Below, piece after piece: positions 1-13,775 of a DNA stretch of 64,000 nucleotides (its first letter is position 1; every line of letters begins with the position of its first letter). Made by a program: the position numbers and the translations under genes. The notes under the pieces are model-generated. The model was given only the letters and a program-made list of their open reading frames with translations, was not told where the DNA came from and did no database searches. The stretch is from Streptomyces olivaceus (GTDB lineage Bacteria; Actinomycetota; Actinomycetes; Streptomycetales; Streptomycetaceae): contig NZ_JOFH01000014.1 of NCBI RefSeq assembly GCF_000721235.1, positions 124,001 through 188,000 of the forward strand, in the 5' to 3' direction.

Positions 1-138
1 GCCGAGGCCCACGGATCGGCACCCAGTTGCCGCCACCGTCCGCTCACCGACGCCACCGCCACCACGACCGCCACCGGCCTCCAGTGCGACGACACCGCCG
101 AGTCCCCGGCCCAGCACACCATCCCGATGCAGCGCTGA
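1..138 (+). CDS. 3' end of an unidentified gene (partial)
   Basis: The first reading frame is open from base 1 to a TGA at 136-138, 45 codons, with about 90% G or C in the third codon position, the bias expected of a Streptomyces gene. The visible C-terminus is rich in Ala, Thr and Pro and ends in IPMQR. No domain can be recognised in so short a tail, and the start lies outside the window. It points towards the ferredoxin gene, and a hairpin at 221-254 separates the two. It could be a chance open frame, but the codon bias argues for a real gene end. Confidence 0.5.
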   Translation, partial: AEAHGSAPSCRHRPLTDATATTTATGLQCDDTAESPAQHTIPMQR

Positions 139-220
139 GCGGTGCGGCGGGCGTCCGGCGCCCGGCAGACCAGAAACAACAGACGTCACGGCGATCTGCG
201 TACCGCACCACACGCGAGAA

Positions 221-254
221 ACGGCCCGGCCGCTCGGCAGAGCAGCCGGGCCGT
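221..254. terminator. bidirectional hairpin terminator between convergent genes
   Basis: A perfect 10-bp inverted repeat (ACGGCCCGGC / GCCGGGCCGT) with a 14-base loop lies between the gene tail ending at 138 and the ferredoxin gene ending at 290. No clear T-run follows on either strand, which is common for Streptomyces terminators. Confidence 0.6.
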
Positions 255-289
255 CGCCCTGCCCGCCGCGCCCGCGCCGGCGTCTTCGC

Positions 290-484
290 TCAGTCCTCCC
301 GTACGAGACTGATCGCGGCGGAAGGGCACCCCTCGACCGCCTCGCGCACCCGCGGCGCGTCGATGTCGTGCTCCCGTCCGGGTATCACCGCGCCCAGACC
401 GTCCACCTGTGTGAAGACGGACGGGGCACGGTGGACGCAGTCGCCGGAGCCGTAGCACTGCTCGGGGTCGACCGAGATCCTCAT
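290..484 (-). CDS. ferredoxin, small [3Fe-4S] type
   Basis: The 64-residue product starts MRISVDPEQC. Cys10-x5-Cys16 and a later Cys53-Pro form the three-cysteine pattern of single-cluster [3Fe-4S] ferredoxins that pass electrons to cytochrome P450s and other oxygenases in Streptomyces. The ATG at 484 is chosen because the cluster motif begins at once and the size fits the family; the frame stays open further upstream (to 697), but that part has no homology-like character. No P450 or ferredoxin reductase is adjacent, so the partner is probably encoded elsewhere or lies outside the window. It is divergent from the large NTPase-WD40 gene. Confidence 0.9.
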   Translation of the reverse strand: MRISVDPEQCYGSGDCVHRAPSVFTQVDGLGAVIPGREHDIDAPRVREAVEGCPSAAISLVRED

Positions 485-907
485 ACGCCCTCCACCGCAA
501 CGGCCGCCGTCGGAACCGACACGACCTGCCTGCCCACCGGACGAACGTCCGAATCCAGGAGGTGAAGCGGGCCGACATGCCTTGGTACCGGTCCCTCCCC
601 TCGTGGGGACCGGTACCAAACCACGCCGGCGCCGCATCGCACGCGTACCGGAACGGGTCGGGAAGGGCGGGGGCCACCGAAAGCTGACCGAGAACATGCG
701 GCCTCACGGGGTGGCACTCCGAGCGCTGAGCCGCTGACCTGTCCGAGTGCCGCGGGGCCTGCTCGCCACTGCGTCGCGATCCTGCCACCCGGAGTAGCCG
801 ACCGGGAGACCGTGCGTCCGCGAAGCCTGGGTTAGCCCAGGTCAGGCGTATAGAGTGAGTTTTCCGGTCCGGACGTCCAGGCGCGGGGGAAGTAAGGAGT
901 GGAGACC
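485..907. other. divergent intergenic region with a perfect inverted repeat
   Basis: No gene is supported between the divergent ferredoxin and NTPase-WD40 genes. The region must hold both promoters. A perfect 14-bp inverted repeat (TTGGTACCGGTCCC at 582-595, its complement at 606-619) with a 10-base loop sits about 100 bases upstream of the ferredoxin start. It lacks a T-run, so an operator or mRNA-leader hairpin is more likely than a terminator. Confidence 0.5.
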
Positions 908-3900
908 TTGAGTTTCGACTCAGGGGCACGCACCGCCTTCGCGGAACGCCTCGCACTGCTGTACAAGGAGGCGGGAAACCCTCCCCTCAAGCGCGTGTCC
1001 GAGGCCGTCGTCCGGCTCCAGCGGGTCGACGAACGGGGGCGGCCCGTACGGGTCTCCGCCCAGCGCATCAGCGACTGGCGGCGGGCCAAGAACGTACCCG
1101 CCCAGTTCACCGCCCTCGCGGCGGTCCTGCACGTACTCGTCCCGCAGGCGCGGCGCGCGCGCCCGGTCCCCGTCTCCGCCGGTCTGTACGACCTGGTGCA
1201 GTGGCAGCGCCTGTGGGAGCGGGCGGTGGCCGACCCGACGGGCGAGCGCCCCGCGCCGGCCGCCGAGGAGGAGGCACCGCCGGCCGACTCCCCGGCCGCC
1301 CCCGGCGGGATCTGCCCCTACCGGGGGCTCGCCGCCTACCGGCTGGAGGACGCCGGCTGGTTCTTCGGCCGGGAGCGGAGCACGGACGCCCTCGTCGCCC
1401 AGCTCCGCGCGGCCGAGGACTCGGGCGGCCTGGTGATGCTCGTGGGCGCCTCGGGGGCGGGCAAGTCCTCGCTGCTGAACGCCGGACTCGTGCCCGCCCT
1501 GCAGTGCGGCGCGCCGGACTCCGGGGCCGGTCCGCCCCGCCGGGTGCTCCAGCTGGTGCCGGGGGCCGACCCGATCGGCGAACTGACCCGGCTGATACCC
1601 GAGCTCGGGCCCGCGGCCGACGCCGCCAGGAGAGCTGCGGCGGTGGAACCGGGCGGCCCGGAGAGAGCCGAGGGAGACAAAGAGGACGGAGGGGGCGGCG
1701 GGGGCGAAGAGGCCGACCCGGAGGCCGGAAACGCGGTGCGGGCGGCGTTCGCGGCGTGGGCGGTACGCGTCGAGGCCGCGCCGGACGTCCGTCCCGTGGT
1801 CATCGTGGACCAGTTCGAGGAGCTCTTCACCCTCTGCGCCGACGAGCCGGACCGGCGCGCCTTCATAGGGCTGCTGCAGGCCGCCTGCGTGCCCGGCGGA
1901 CCGGGGGACCCGGCGCCGGTCCTGGTGGCCCTCGGCGTGCGCGCCGACTTCTACGACCAGTGCCTGCACCATCCCGAACTGGCCGACGCGCTCCAGCACC
2001 GGCACATGGTGCTCGGGCCGCTGACCACGGCGGAGCTGCGCGAGGCGGTGACCGCGCCGGCCAAGGCCGTCGGCATGGAGCTGGAACCGGGGCTCGCCGA
2101 GCTGATCGTCCGCGAGGTCAGCAGCGACGGCCCCCGCGGCGCGCACGACGCGGGCGTGCTGCCGCTCCTCTCCCACGCGCTGCTCGCCACCTGGCAGCGG
2201 CGCAAGGCGGGCCGGCTGACCCTGGCCGGTTACCGCGCGGCGGGCGGCATCCAGGGCGCGGTGGCCGCGACCGCCGAGCGGGCCTGGTCGGGCCTCGACC
2301 CGGCGGCGCGCACGGCCGCGCGGCTGCTCCTGCTGCGCCTGGTCCGGCTGAGCGAGGACACCCAGGCCACCCGCCGGCGCAGCACGCGGCGGCTGCTGGC
2401 CCAGGAGTCGGGCGACCCCGGCAAGACCGAGGAGTCCCTGGAGGCGCTGGTCCGCGCCCGGCTGGTGACCCTGGACGCGGACACCGTGGAGATCACCCAC
2501 GAGGCGCTGCTGCACGCCTGGCCGCGACTGCGCGACTGGATCGACGAGGACCGCTCCGGCAACCTGCTGCGCCAGCGTCTTGAGGAGGACGGCCATGCCT
2601 GGGAGGAGTCGGACCGCGACGCCTCGCTGCTCTACCGGGGGTCCCGCCTGGAGCAGGCCCGCGGCTGGGCGGACTCGGCAGACACCTTCCTGACCCGCAG
2701 TGCGGTGGACTTCCTCGCCGCGGCGGTGCGGCTGCGCCGGCGCGGCGTACTGATCAGCCGCGCCGCGGTGTCGGCGCTGGTGGTACTGGCCCTGGTGGCG
2801 GTGGGCTCGGCGGTGATCGCCTGGCAGCAGCGCAACGACGCGGTGTTCGAGCAGGTGGTCGCCGAGGCGGACCGGGTCCAGGACACGGACCCGTCGCTGT
2901 CGGCCCAGCTCGACCTCGCCGCGCACCGTCTGCGGCCGGACGACGAGAACGTCCGGAACCGGCTGATATCGATCGTGAACGCGCCGCTGGCCACCTCGCT
3001 CCTCGGTCACACCGGCGCCGTCTACCTCACCTCCTTCAGCCCCGACGGGCGGCTCCTGGCGACGGCCAGCTACGACCGGACCGTCCGGCTCTGGGACGTG
3101 TCCGACCCGGCCCGGCCGGAACCGCTGGGCAAGCCCCTGACCGGCCACACCAGCTGGGTGAGCACCGCCGTCTTCAGCCCCGACGGCACCACCCTGGCCA
3201 GTGCCTCGGACGACGGCACGATCCGGCTGTGGGACGTACGGGACCCCGGCAGCCCGCGTCCGCTCGGCGCTCCCCTGCAAGGCGACGGCGGCACCGTCTA
3301 CCTGCTCGCCTTCAGCCCGGACGGGCACACCCTGGCCTCCGCCCACGACGACCACTTCGTCCGCCTGTGGGACGTGGGCGACCCGGGCCGTCCCAAGGCA
3401 CTCGACACGCTGACCGGCCCGACCGCGGCGGTGCGCTCGGTGGCGTTCAGCCCGGACGGGCACACCCTCGCGGCCGGGGGCGACGACGACACGGTGCGGC
3501 TCTGGGACGTGACCGACCCGGACCGCCCCGAGCCGCGCGGCACCCCGCTGGAGGGGCACGGCGCGCTGGTGCACTCCGTGGCGTTCAGCCCCGACGGGCG
3601 CACCCTCGCCAGCGGCAGCGCCGACGACACCGTACGGCTCTGGGACGTGACCGACCCGGAACGGGCGGCGCCCATCGGTGCCCCGCTCACCGGCCACACC
3701 GGTCCGGTCTGGTCGGTGGCCTTCAGCCCGGACGGCGCCATGCTCGCCGTGGCCAGCGCGGACAGCACGGCGAGCCTGTGGAACGTCAGCGACCCCGACT
3801 ACCCCTCCGAGATCGGCGTGCCCCTCGCCGGGGGCAGCGGCGAGATGTACGCCCTCGGCTTCAGCCCCGACGGCCGCACCCTCGCCACCGGCAGCGGCGA

Positions 3901-4972
3901 CAGCAAGGTCCGGCTGTGGTCCCTGCCGACGTCGGACATGATCGGCCGCACCGGTGCCTACCGGCCGGACGGGAAGGTGCTGGCCACAGCCGCCCGCGAC
4001 GGCCGGGTCCGGCTGTGGGACGTCACGGATTCCGACCGGCCCGTGACCCTGGGCACCCCCTTCAGACCGGGAGAGGGCGACATCCGGTCCCTGGCGTTCT
4101 CCCCGGACGGCGACACCCTCGCGGTGCTCACGGGAGGCCGCGCCGTCCAGCTGTGGAACGTCGAGGACCCCTCCCGGCCCACCGCCCACGCGCCGCCCGT
4201 ACGGCTGGACACCCGCTACGCGGGCCCCGACGCACTGGCGTACAGCCCCGACGGGCGCACGCTGGCCACGGCCCACGACGACCGCACCGTCCAGCTGTGG
4301 AACGCCGAGGACCCCTCCCGGCTCCGCCCGCTCGGCAAGCCCCTCGGCGGCCCCACGGGATACGTCAACACCCTCGCCTTCAGCCCCGACGGGCACACCC
4401 TCGCCGGCGGCAGCGCCGACGACACCGTACGGCTCTGGGACGTGACCGACCCCGAGCACGCCACCCTCCTCGGTTCCCCGCGCACCGGGCACCTCGGGGC
4501 CGTCAACACCCTGGCCTTCAGCCCGGACGGCCACACGCTGGCCAGCGGCAGCGACGACGGGACGGTCCGCCTGTGGAACCTGACCGACCCGCACGAGGGG
4601 TCCGGGCCCGAGGCGACCCTGTCCGGTCACACCGACTCGGTGTGGTCGCTGACCTTCGACCGGGACGGCTCCACCCTGGCCAGCGGCGCCAACGACAACA
4701 CGGTGCGGCTGTGGGACGTCACCGCTCCCGCCGAGGCCGCTCCCGTCGGACGGGCGATGAGCCCCAACGCCAAGACGGGCAACTTCCTGTCCTTCAGCCC
4801 CGTGCGGAACATGCTCGCGGTGTCGAGCGGCACGGACACCGTCCGCCTGTGGAGCCTCGGGGTGGACGACGCCATCGACCGGATCTGCTCGGCCACCCGG
4901 GGCGTGCTGACCGAGGACAGGTGGCACGAGTACCTGCCGCGCCTGGACTACGAGCCGCCGTGCGACCGGTGA
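908..4972 (+). CDS. HTH - nSTAND-type NTPase - WD40 repeat protein
   Basis: The product is 1354 residues. Residues 1-100 resemble the HTH-like N-terminus common in Streptomyces NTPase-WD40 proteins (RISDWRRAKNVPAQ). A STAND-family P-loop follows: Walker A GASGAGKSS near residue 180 and Walker B VVIVDQFEEL near 297, with a Gly/Glu-rich insert between. One membrane helix lies near 620-640. From about 697 there are 14 WD40 repeats, enough for two seven-bladed propellers; the eighth is shortened. The TTG at 908 is preferred because AAGGAG ends 8 bases upstream, whereas the GTG at 899 overlaps that ribosome site. Such proteins are signal-sensing switches, sometimes in phage defence or cell death; the ligand here is unknown. 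Confidence 0.85.
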   Translation: MSFDSGARTAFAERLALLYKEAGNPPLKRVSEAVVRLQRVDERGRPVRVSAQRISDWRRAKNVPAQFTALAAVLHVLVPQARRARPVPVSAGLYDLVQWQRLWERAVADPTGERPAPAAEEEAPPADSPAAPGGICPYRGLAAYRLEDAGWFFGRERSTDALVAQLRAAEDSGGLVMLVGASGAGKSSLLNAGLVPALQCGAPDSGAGPPRRVLQLVPGADPIGELTRLIPELGPAADAARRAAAVEPGGPERAEGDKEDGGGGGGEEADPEAGNAVRAAFAAWAVRVEAAPDVRPVVIVDQFEELFTLCADEPDRRAFIGLLQAACVPGGPGDPAPVLVALGVRADFYDQCLHHPELADALQHRHMVLGPLTTAELREAVTAPAKAVGMELEPGLAELIVREVSSDGPRGAHDAGVLPLLSHALLATWQRRKAGRLTLAGYRAAGGIQGAVAATAERAWSGLDPAARTAARLLLLRLVRLSEDTQATRRRSTRRLLAQESGDPGKTEESLEALVRARLVTLDADTVEITHEALLHAWPRLRDWIDEDRSGNLLRQRLEEDGHAWEESDRDASLLYRGSRLEQARGWADSADTFLTRSAVDFLAAAVRLRRRGVLISRAAVSALVVLALVAVGSAVIAWQQRNDAVFEQVVAEADRVQDTDPSLSAQLDLAAHRLRPDDENVRNRLISIVNAPLATSLLGHTGAVYLTSFSPDGRLLATASYDRTVRLWDVSDPARPEPLGKPLTGHTSWVSTAVFSPDGTTLASASDDGTIRLWDVRDPGSPRPLGAPLQGDGGTVYLLAFSPDGHTLASAHDDHFVRLWDVGDPGRPKALDTLTGPTAAVRSVAFSPDGHTLAAGGDDDTVRLWDVTDPDRPEPRGTPLEGHGALVHSVAFSPDGRTLASGSADDTVRLWDVTDPERAAPIGAPLTGHTGPVWSVAFSPDGAMLAVASADSTASLWNVSDPDYPSEIGVPLAGGSGEMYALGFSPDGRTLATGSGDSKVRLWSLPTSDMIGRTGAYRPDGKVLATAARDGRVRLWDVTDSDRPVTLGTPFRPGEGDIRSLAFSPDGDTLAVLTGGRAVQLWNVEDPSRPTAHAPPVRLDTRYAGPDALAYSPDGRTLATAHDDRTVQLWNAEDPSRLRPLGKPLGGPTGYVNTLAFSPDGHTLAGGSADDTVRLWDVTDPEHATLLGSPRTGHLGAVNTLAFSPDGHTLASGSDDGTVRLWNLTDPHEGSGPEATLSGHTDSVWSLTFDRDGSTLASGANDNTVRLWDVTAPAEAAPVGRAMSPNAKTGNFLSFSPVRNMLAVSSGTDTVRLWSLGVDDAIDRICSATRGVLTEDRWHEYLPRLDYEPPCDR

Positions 4973-5068
4973 GGCCGCCCGCGAGGACGTGATCCCGGTC
5001 ACAGCTTCGGGTCCCGACCGACCAGTCGGCACCCGCCACGCGTCCGGCCTTGCTAGCCTTGGCCATGG

Positions 5069-5112
5069 CCCGACCGCTGGCGCATCCCCCGTCGCCAGCG
5101 GTCGGGTCTTTT
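5069..5112 (+). terminator. rho-independent terminator
   Basis: A perfect 14-bp stem (CCCGACCGCTGGCG and its complement, 5069-5082 and 5093-5106) with a 10-base loop is followed by TCTTTT. It lies about 100 bases after the NTPase-WD40 gene and before the glycosyltransferase start, so it should end the former transcript. Confidence 0.85.
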
Positions 5113-5159
5113 CGCGTCCTCGGATCACCCGGTCCCGTTCCGTCGCACCAGGAAGGGTG

Positions 5160-5927
5160 GTGAGTGCCGCCGTGAGCCGGCGCATCTCCGTCGTCACCGC
5201 CGTGCACGCCCCGTCGGCCCGGTACCTGCCGGAGGCCTTCGCGTCACTGTGCGAGCAGCGGCTCCCGGACGGCTGGGAATGGCACTGGCTGGTCCAGGAG
5301 GACGGCCGGACCGACGCCGTACGGCCCCACGTGCCGGACGACCCGCGGGTGACGTTCCGCCAGGGCCGCCCCGGAGGGCCCGGCGTGGCCCGCACGATGG
5401 CCCTCGCGCACGCCGACGGCGCGTACGTGAAGGTCCTGGACGCCGACGACCGGCTGCTGCCGGGAACCCTCGACCGGGACCTCGCGGCCCTGGAGGCCGA
5501 CCCGGCGATCGGATGGGCCACCTGCCGGGCGCTCGACCTGCTGCCGGACGGCTCCACCGTCGGCTTCCCGGGCGATCCCGGGCACGGCCCGGTCGAGCGG
5601 GGGGCCGTCCTCGACCACTGGGCGGCGCACGACCACCGGGCGCAGGTGCACCCGGCGACGCTCTTCGTCCGCCGCGACCTGCTGCTCGCGCTGGGCGGCT
5701 GGATGGCGCTGCCGGCCTCCGAGGACACCGGCCTGCTGCTGGCCCTGAACTCCGTCGCCCGGGGCTGGTTCTCCTCCGAGGCCGGGCTGCTCTACCGCAA
5801 GTGGCCCGGGCAGGCGACCGGGCAGGCCGCCCACGTGGACGCCGCCGAGCGCGACGCGCGCATGGCGGTGGCCGAGGCCCGCGCGCGGGCGCTGGAGGGC
5901 TTCCGCCGGCACTGCGCGGCCGACTAG
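5160..5927 (+). CDS. family 2 glycosyltransferase
   Basis: The 255-residue product opens with a GT-A Rossmann strand (RRISVVTAVHAP) and carries the nucleotide-sugar/metal motif in VLDADDR near residues 92-98, followed by a family-typical Ser/Glu-Asp region (LPASEDTGLLL). It should transfer a sugar from a nucleotide donor in the cytosol; acceptor and sugar cannot be told. The GTG at 5160 has AGGA about 6 bases upstream; GTG 5157 and GTG 5172 are alternatives. It converges on the FkbM methyltransferase gene, only 23 bases apart, and the two may modify the same glycan or secondary metabolite. Confidence 0.8.
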   Translation: MSAAVSRRISVVTAVHAPSARYLPEAFASLCEQRLPDGWEWHWLVQEDGRTDAVRPHVPDDPRVTFRQGRPGGPGVARTMALAHADGAYVKVLDADDRLLPGTLDRDLAALEADPAIGWATCRALDLLPDGSTVGFPGDPGHGPVERGAVLDHWAAHDHRAQVHPATLFVRRDLLLALGGWMALPASEDTGLLLALNSVARGWFSSEAGLLYRKWPGQATGQAAHVDAAERDARMAVAEARARALEGFRRHCAAD

Positions 5928-5950
5928 AGGCAGGGCACGCCGCCCTCCCC

Positions 5951-6871
5951 TCAGGCCAGCGTCTCGGCGTCGATCCGCGAGAAGACCAGTTCCGTCTCGC
6001 CCTCGACGGTGTCCCGCACCCGGGCCGGCACCGCCGGGTGCCGCAGGGCGCGCGGGTAGCTCGCCGGCGCGTAGTCGTTGGGCAGCCGGTAGGCGTGGAA
6101 GCCGTGCCGGCGCATGATCTCCATGAGTTCGCCGGCCGAGTCGCCGAGCCGTTCCATGCGCTCCGGCGTGACCTCGACGACGATCTCGGCGTCCGGCCGC
6201 AGCCGGTCCAGGAGCGGCTCCATCCCGCGCACGACCGCGCCCTCCGCCCCCTCGACGTCCACCATGATCACGCGCGCGGACGCGACCTCCTCGGGCCGCA
6301 GCAGGTCGGCCGCGGTGCGGGCCTCGGTCTCGAAGGTCGACTCGGCAGGCCCCTCGTAGGGCACGATGCTGTTCGCGCCCATGTTGCGGGAGCTGGCGAG
6401 GACGAAGGTGAGCCTTTCGCGACGGTCGGAGACCGCGGCGTTGACGGCGCGGATGTTGCCCCGCCCGTTGAGGGCGGCGTTCCGCAGCAGCCCGCGGTGG
6501 AAGTCCGGCGACGCCTCCACGGCCACCACGCGCCCCGAGGGGCCGACGAGGCGGGCGCCGAGCACGGCGTACACACCGATGTTGGCCCCCAGGTCGACGA
6601 ACCCGTCCCCCGGCTTCAGCCGCCGCTCCAGCCACCGCGTGAGGTGCGGTTCCCAGACCCCGAACAGGTACAGGTACCGCTGGATCAGGTCCTGGGTGTC
6701 GACGGCGAACCGGTCGCCCGAGCGGGTCTCGACCACCCGCCGCCGGGGACGCTCACGCAAGCGCGGATCAAGCACCCGAGCGGCCAGCCCGGCCTTGCCC
6801 AGAGACCCGGGAGCGCCCCGCACGTACCGGCAGCCGACACCCACCAGAAGATCGACAAGGCCCCCGACCAC
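5951..6871 (-). CDS. FkbM-family methyltransferase
   Basis: The 306-residue product has the SAM-binding motif FVDLGANIGVY near residues 89-100 and the family signature MVDVEGAEGAVVRG near 202. FkbM proteins O-methylate sugars or polyketides; the substrate is unknown here. The GTG at 6871 is chosen because GGGGAGG lies 7 bases upstream; longer readings would run through the tRNA terminator and the tRNA itself. The gene begins about 40 bases after the hairpin that ends the tRNA-Ile transcript, so it probably has its own start signal or is read through. Confidence 0.85.
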   Translation of the reverse strand: MVGGLVDLLVGVGCRYVRGAPGSLGKAGLAARVLDPRLRERPRRRVVETRSGDRFAVDTQDLIQRYLYLFGVWEPHLTRWLERRLKPGDGFVDLGANIGVYAVLGARLVGPSGRVVAVEASPDFHRGLLRNAALNGRGNIRAVNAAVSDRRERLTFVLASSRNMGANSIVPYEGPAESTFETEARTAADLLRPEEVASARVIMVDVEGAEGAVVRGMEPLLDRLRPDAEIVVEVTPERMERLGDSAGELMEIMRRHGFHAYRLPNDYAPASYPRALRHPAVPARVRDTVEGETELVFSRIDAETLA

Positions 6872-6911
6872 CTCACTGCCTCCCCGCTGCCACCCGAAAC
6901 AGAACGAAGAA

Positions 6912-6938
6912 CGGACGCTCCCACTCGGGGAACGTCCG
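6912..6938 (-). terminator. terminator of tRNA-Ile
   Basis: Read on the minus strand, an 11-bp stem (CGGACGTTCCC with GGGAGCGTCCG, one G-T pair) with loop CGAGT is followed by TTCTTCGTTCTGTTTC. It starts about 20 bases beyond the tRNA 3' end. Confidence 0.85.
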
Positions 6939-6958
6939 CTCATTCGAATCATCATCGG

Positions 6959-7032
6959 TGGGGCTAACAGGATTTGAACCTGTGGCCTCATCCTTATCAG
7001 GGATGCGCTCTAACCAACTGAGCTATAGCCCC
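6959..7032 (-). tRNA. ileT: tRNA-Ile (anticodon GAT)
   Basis: The 74-base cloverleaf runs from GGGGCTA to TAGCCCC plus discriminator A. It has the D-arm AGCTCAGTTGGTTAGAGC, the anticodon loop CTGATAA and the T-loop GGTTCAAATCC. CCA is not encoded (ACCG follows). tRNA-Ile near gyrA is a conserved actinobacterial arrangement; the tRNA-Ala often found beside it is absent from this window. Confidence 0.97.
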
Positions 7033-7072
7033 GCCGCGCTCTGCGGTGTATGTCCCGCGCGCTGACTCCTGA

Positions 7073-7101
7073 AGATTAGCGCACGAGGCGGGCAGTCCCA
7101 A
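7073..7101 (-). promoter_or_regulatory. probable promoter of tRNA-Ile
   Basis: On the minus strand TTGGGA (7101-7096) and TAATCT (7078-7073) are separated by exactly 17 bases, a good housekeeping-sigma promoter. The tRNA 5' end is about 40 bases downstream. Confidence 0.6.
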
Positions 7102-7144
7102 AATCGGTTCCGGCCCGCCCGGAAAGCGGCGATCAGGACGACCC

Positions 7145-7858
7145 TCACTCGTCCTCGGCGAGGGTCAGCTCGACACCGCCGACGAAGCCGGCGGACAGGT
7201 TGTAGATGAAGGCACCCAGGGTGGCCAGCGCCGTCGCGAGGACGACGTCGATGACCGCGATGACCGTCGCGAACAGCAGCACGTTGGGCAGCGACAGGAA
7301 GGACTGCAGGTCGAAGCCGTTGGACTCGTTCGATCCGGTCGCCTCGGCGATCGTGCCGCCGACCGTGGAGAAGACACCCATGGCGTCCATGACCATCCAC
7401 AGCACGGCGGACGCGACGATCGTGCAGACGCCCAGAGCGATGGAGAGCAGGAAGCTGACCTTCATCACCGACCACGGGTCGGCCTTCGAGACACGCAGCC
7501 GGGCCTTGCGGACCCGGGGCGTCGTGCGCGCCCCGGTGCGTGGGCGGCGCACGGCGGACGCGTTGCCGCCCTGGGTCTGGTAGGCCTGCGGCGGGTGGTA
7601 CGGCCCGCCGGACTGCTGGGGCTGCCGTTCTCCCGGCAGCGGCGAGGCCGCCTGCGTCTGCTGGCCTCGAGTGTCCGTCACAGTTCCCCCCTGGGATCCA
7701 TGCGTCTGGGACGTGTGCGCACCGCTCGCGCCGTCGTCGATCTTGCGGAGCTGGGTCGTGTGCGGGTCTGCCGCACGCGCGGCGGAGCCACGGCCGCCGC
7801 CGCCCGTTTCCGTACCCGTTGAGGTACCGGTCGATCCGGCGCCCGTGGCTCCGCTCAC
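7145..7858 (-). CDS. DUF3566 membrane protein next to gyrA
   Basis: The 237-residue product has a disordered Gly/Thr/Gln-rich N-terminus of about 110 residues, then a basic segment (RVRKARLRVSKADPWSVMK), a membrane helix near 134-157 and a second hydrophobic stretch near 185-220. The C-terminal part is the DUF3566 domain, found beside gyrA across actinobacteria. Its role is not established. The ATG at 7858 lies 18 bases after the gyrA stop, so it is almost certainly the last gene of the gyrB-gyrA transcript. Confidence 0.9.
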   Translation of the reverse strand: MSGATGAGSTGTSTGTETGGGGRGSAARAADPHTTQLRKIDDGASGAHTSQTHGSQGGTVTDTRGQQTQAASPLPGERQPQQSGGPYHPPQAYQTQGGNASAVRRPRTGARTTPRVRKARLRVSKADPWSVMKVSFLLSIALGVCTIVASAVLWMVMDAMGVFSTVGGTIAEATGSNESNGFDLQSFLSLPNVLLFATVIAVIDVVLATALATLGAFIYNLSAGFVGGVELTLAEDE

Positions 7859-7876
7859 GATGACTCTCTCCTCGTG

Positions 7877-10471
<2,595 letters not shown>

Positions 10472-10513
10472 TGCTGGTGAAGGTCCTTCCTGGTGCGGTC
10501 AGCCGAGACCGAC

Positions 10514-13190
<2,677 letters not shown>

Positions 13191-13775
13191 TCATCCGTAG
13201 GTGTCGCCCGGGCCCTGGCTCCCGGGGGCCCGCAGCGGGCCGTAGCGGCGGCCGGGTCCGCCGGCCCCGCCGGGGCCCAGCACCTTGATCATCCGCACCG
13301 ACCCGTGCCCCAGGTCCTCGTTGAGCCGGGCCACCAGAGTGGGGGCGAGCAACCGCAGGTTCGTCGCCCAGGCCGTCGAGTCGCAGCGCACGACCAGCAC
13401 CCGCTCGTCCTCGTCGTACCGCTCCGGCACGCAGTGCTTGGCCACGTCCTCACCGACGATCTCCGGCCAGCGGCCCATCACTCCGCCCACCGCGGCAGGC
13501 GTCTCCCAACCGCGCTCGGTGATCAGCCGGTTGATCGCCGAACCCAGCGCCATGGGGTCGCGGCCGTCGGCCCGCGCTCCGGAGCGCAGACCACCGCGAC
13601 GCGCCTGCTTCCGCTGCTGGGCCGCGTCCCCGCGCGCGCGTGCCGCCTCCCGTGCCGCCCTGAGCGCCACGCGCGCGAGGTCGACGCCGGACGACGGCTC
13701 GGGGCGCCGGGGGCCGCTCGCCCCGCGCTCACCGGAAGGCTCTTCGGGGCCCGGTCCCGGCGCGTCGGCGCTCAT
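13191..13775 (-). CDS. DUF721 (DciA-like) protein
   Basis: The 194-residue product has a basic, disordered N-terminus and a C-terminal DUF721 domain (from [13 protein letters not shown] to about residue 175: [30 protein letters not shown]). DUF721 is the fold of DciA, which loads or activates the DnaB helicase in bacteria lacking DnaC; that role is inferred here. Its ATG overlaps the recF stop as ATGA, so translation is coupled. The position between recF and gyrB is conserved in actinobacteria. Confidence 0.88.
   Translation of the reverse strand: MSADAPGPGPEEPSGERGASGPRRPEPSSGVDLARVALRAAREAARARGDAAQQRKQARRGGLRSGARADGRDPMALGSAINRLITERGWETPAAVGGVMGRWPEIVGEDVAKHCVPERYDEDERVLVVRCDSTAWATNLRLLAPTLVARLNEDLGHGSVRMIKVLGPGGAGGPGRRYGPLRAPGSQGPGDTYG

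Noticed and set aside
290..697. A longer ferredoxin reading starting at 697
   Set aside because: The added 71 residues do not resemble a ferredoxin and cover the promoter and inverted repeat.
920..5728. A 1602-codon open frame antisense to the NTPase-WD40 gene
   Set aside because: Its sequence is a complement artefact of high GC and repeated WD40 codons, it spans two genes, and it has no domain character.
6872..6991. FkbM gene starting inside the tRNA-Ile
   Set aside because: It would cross the tRNA and its terminator; a GTG with a good ribosome site exists at 6871.
7033..7145. A tRNA-Ala beside tRNA-Ile
   Set aside because: The sequence on both sides of tRNA-Ile cannot fold into a second cloverleaf.
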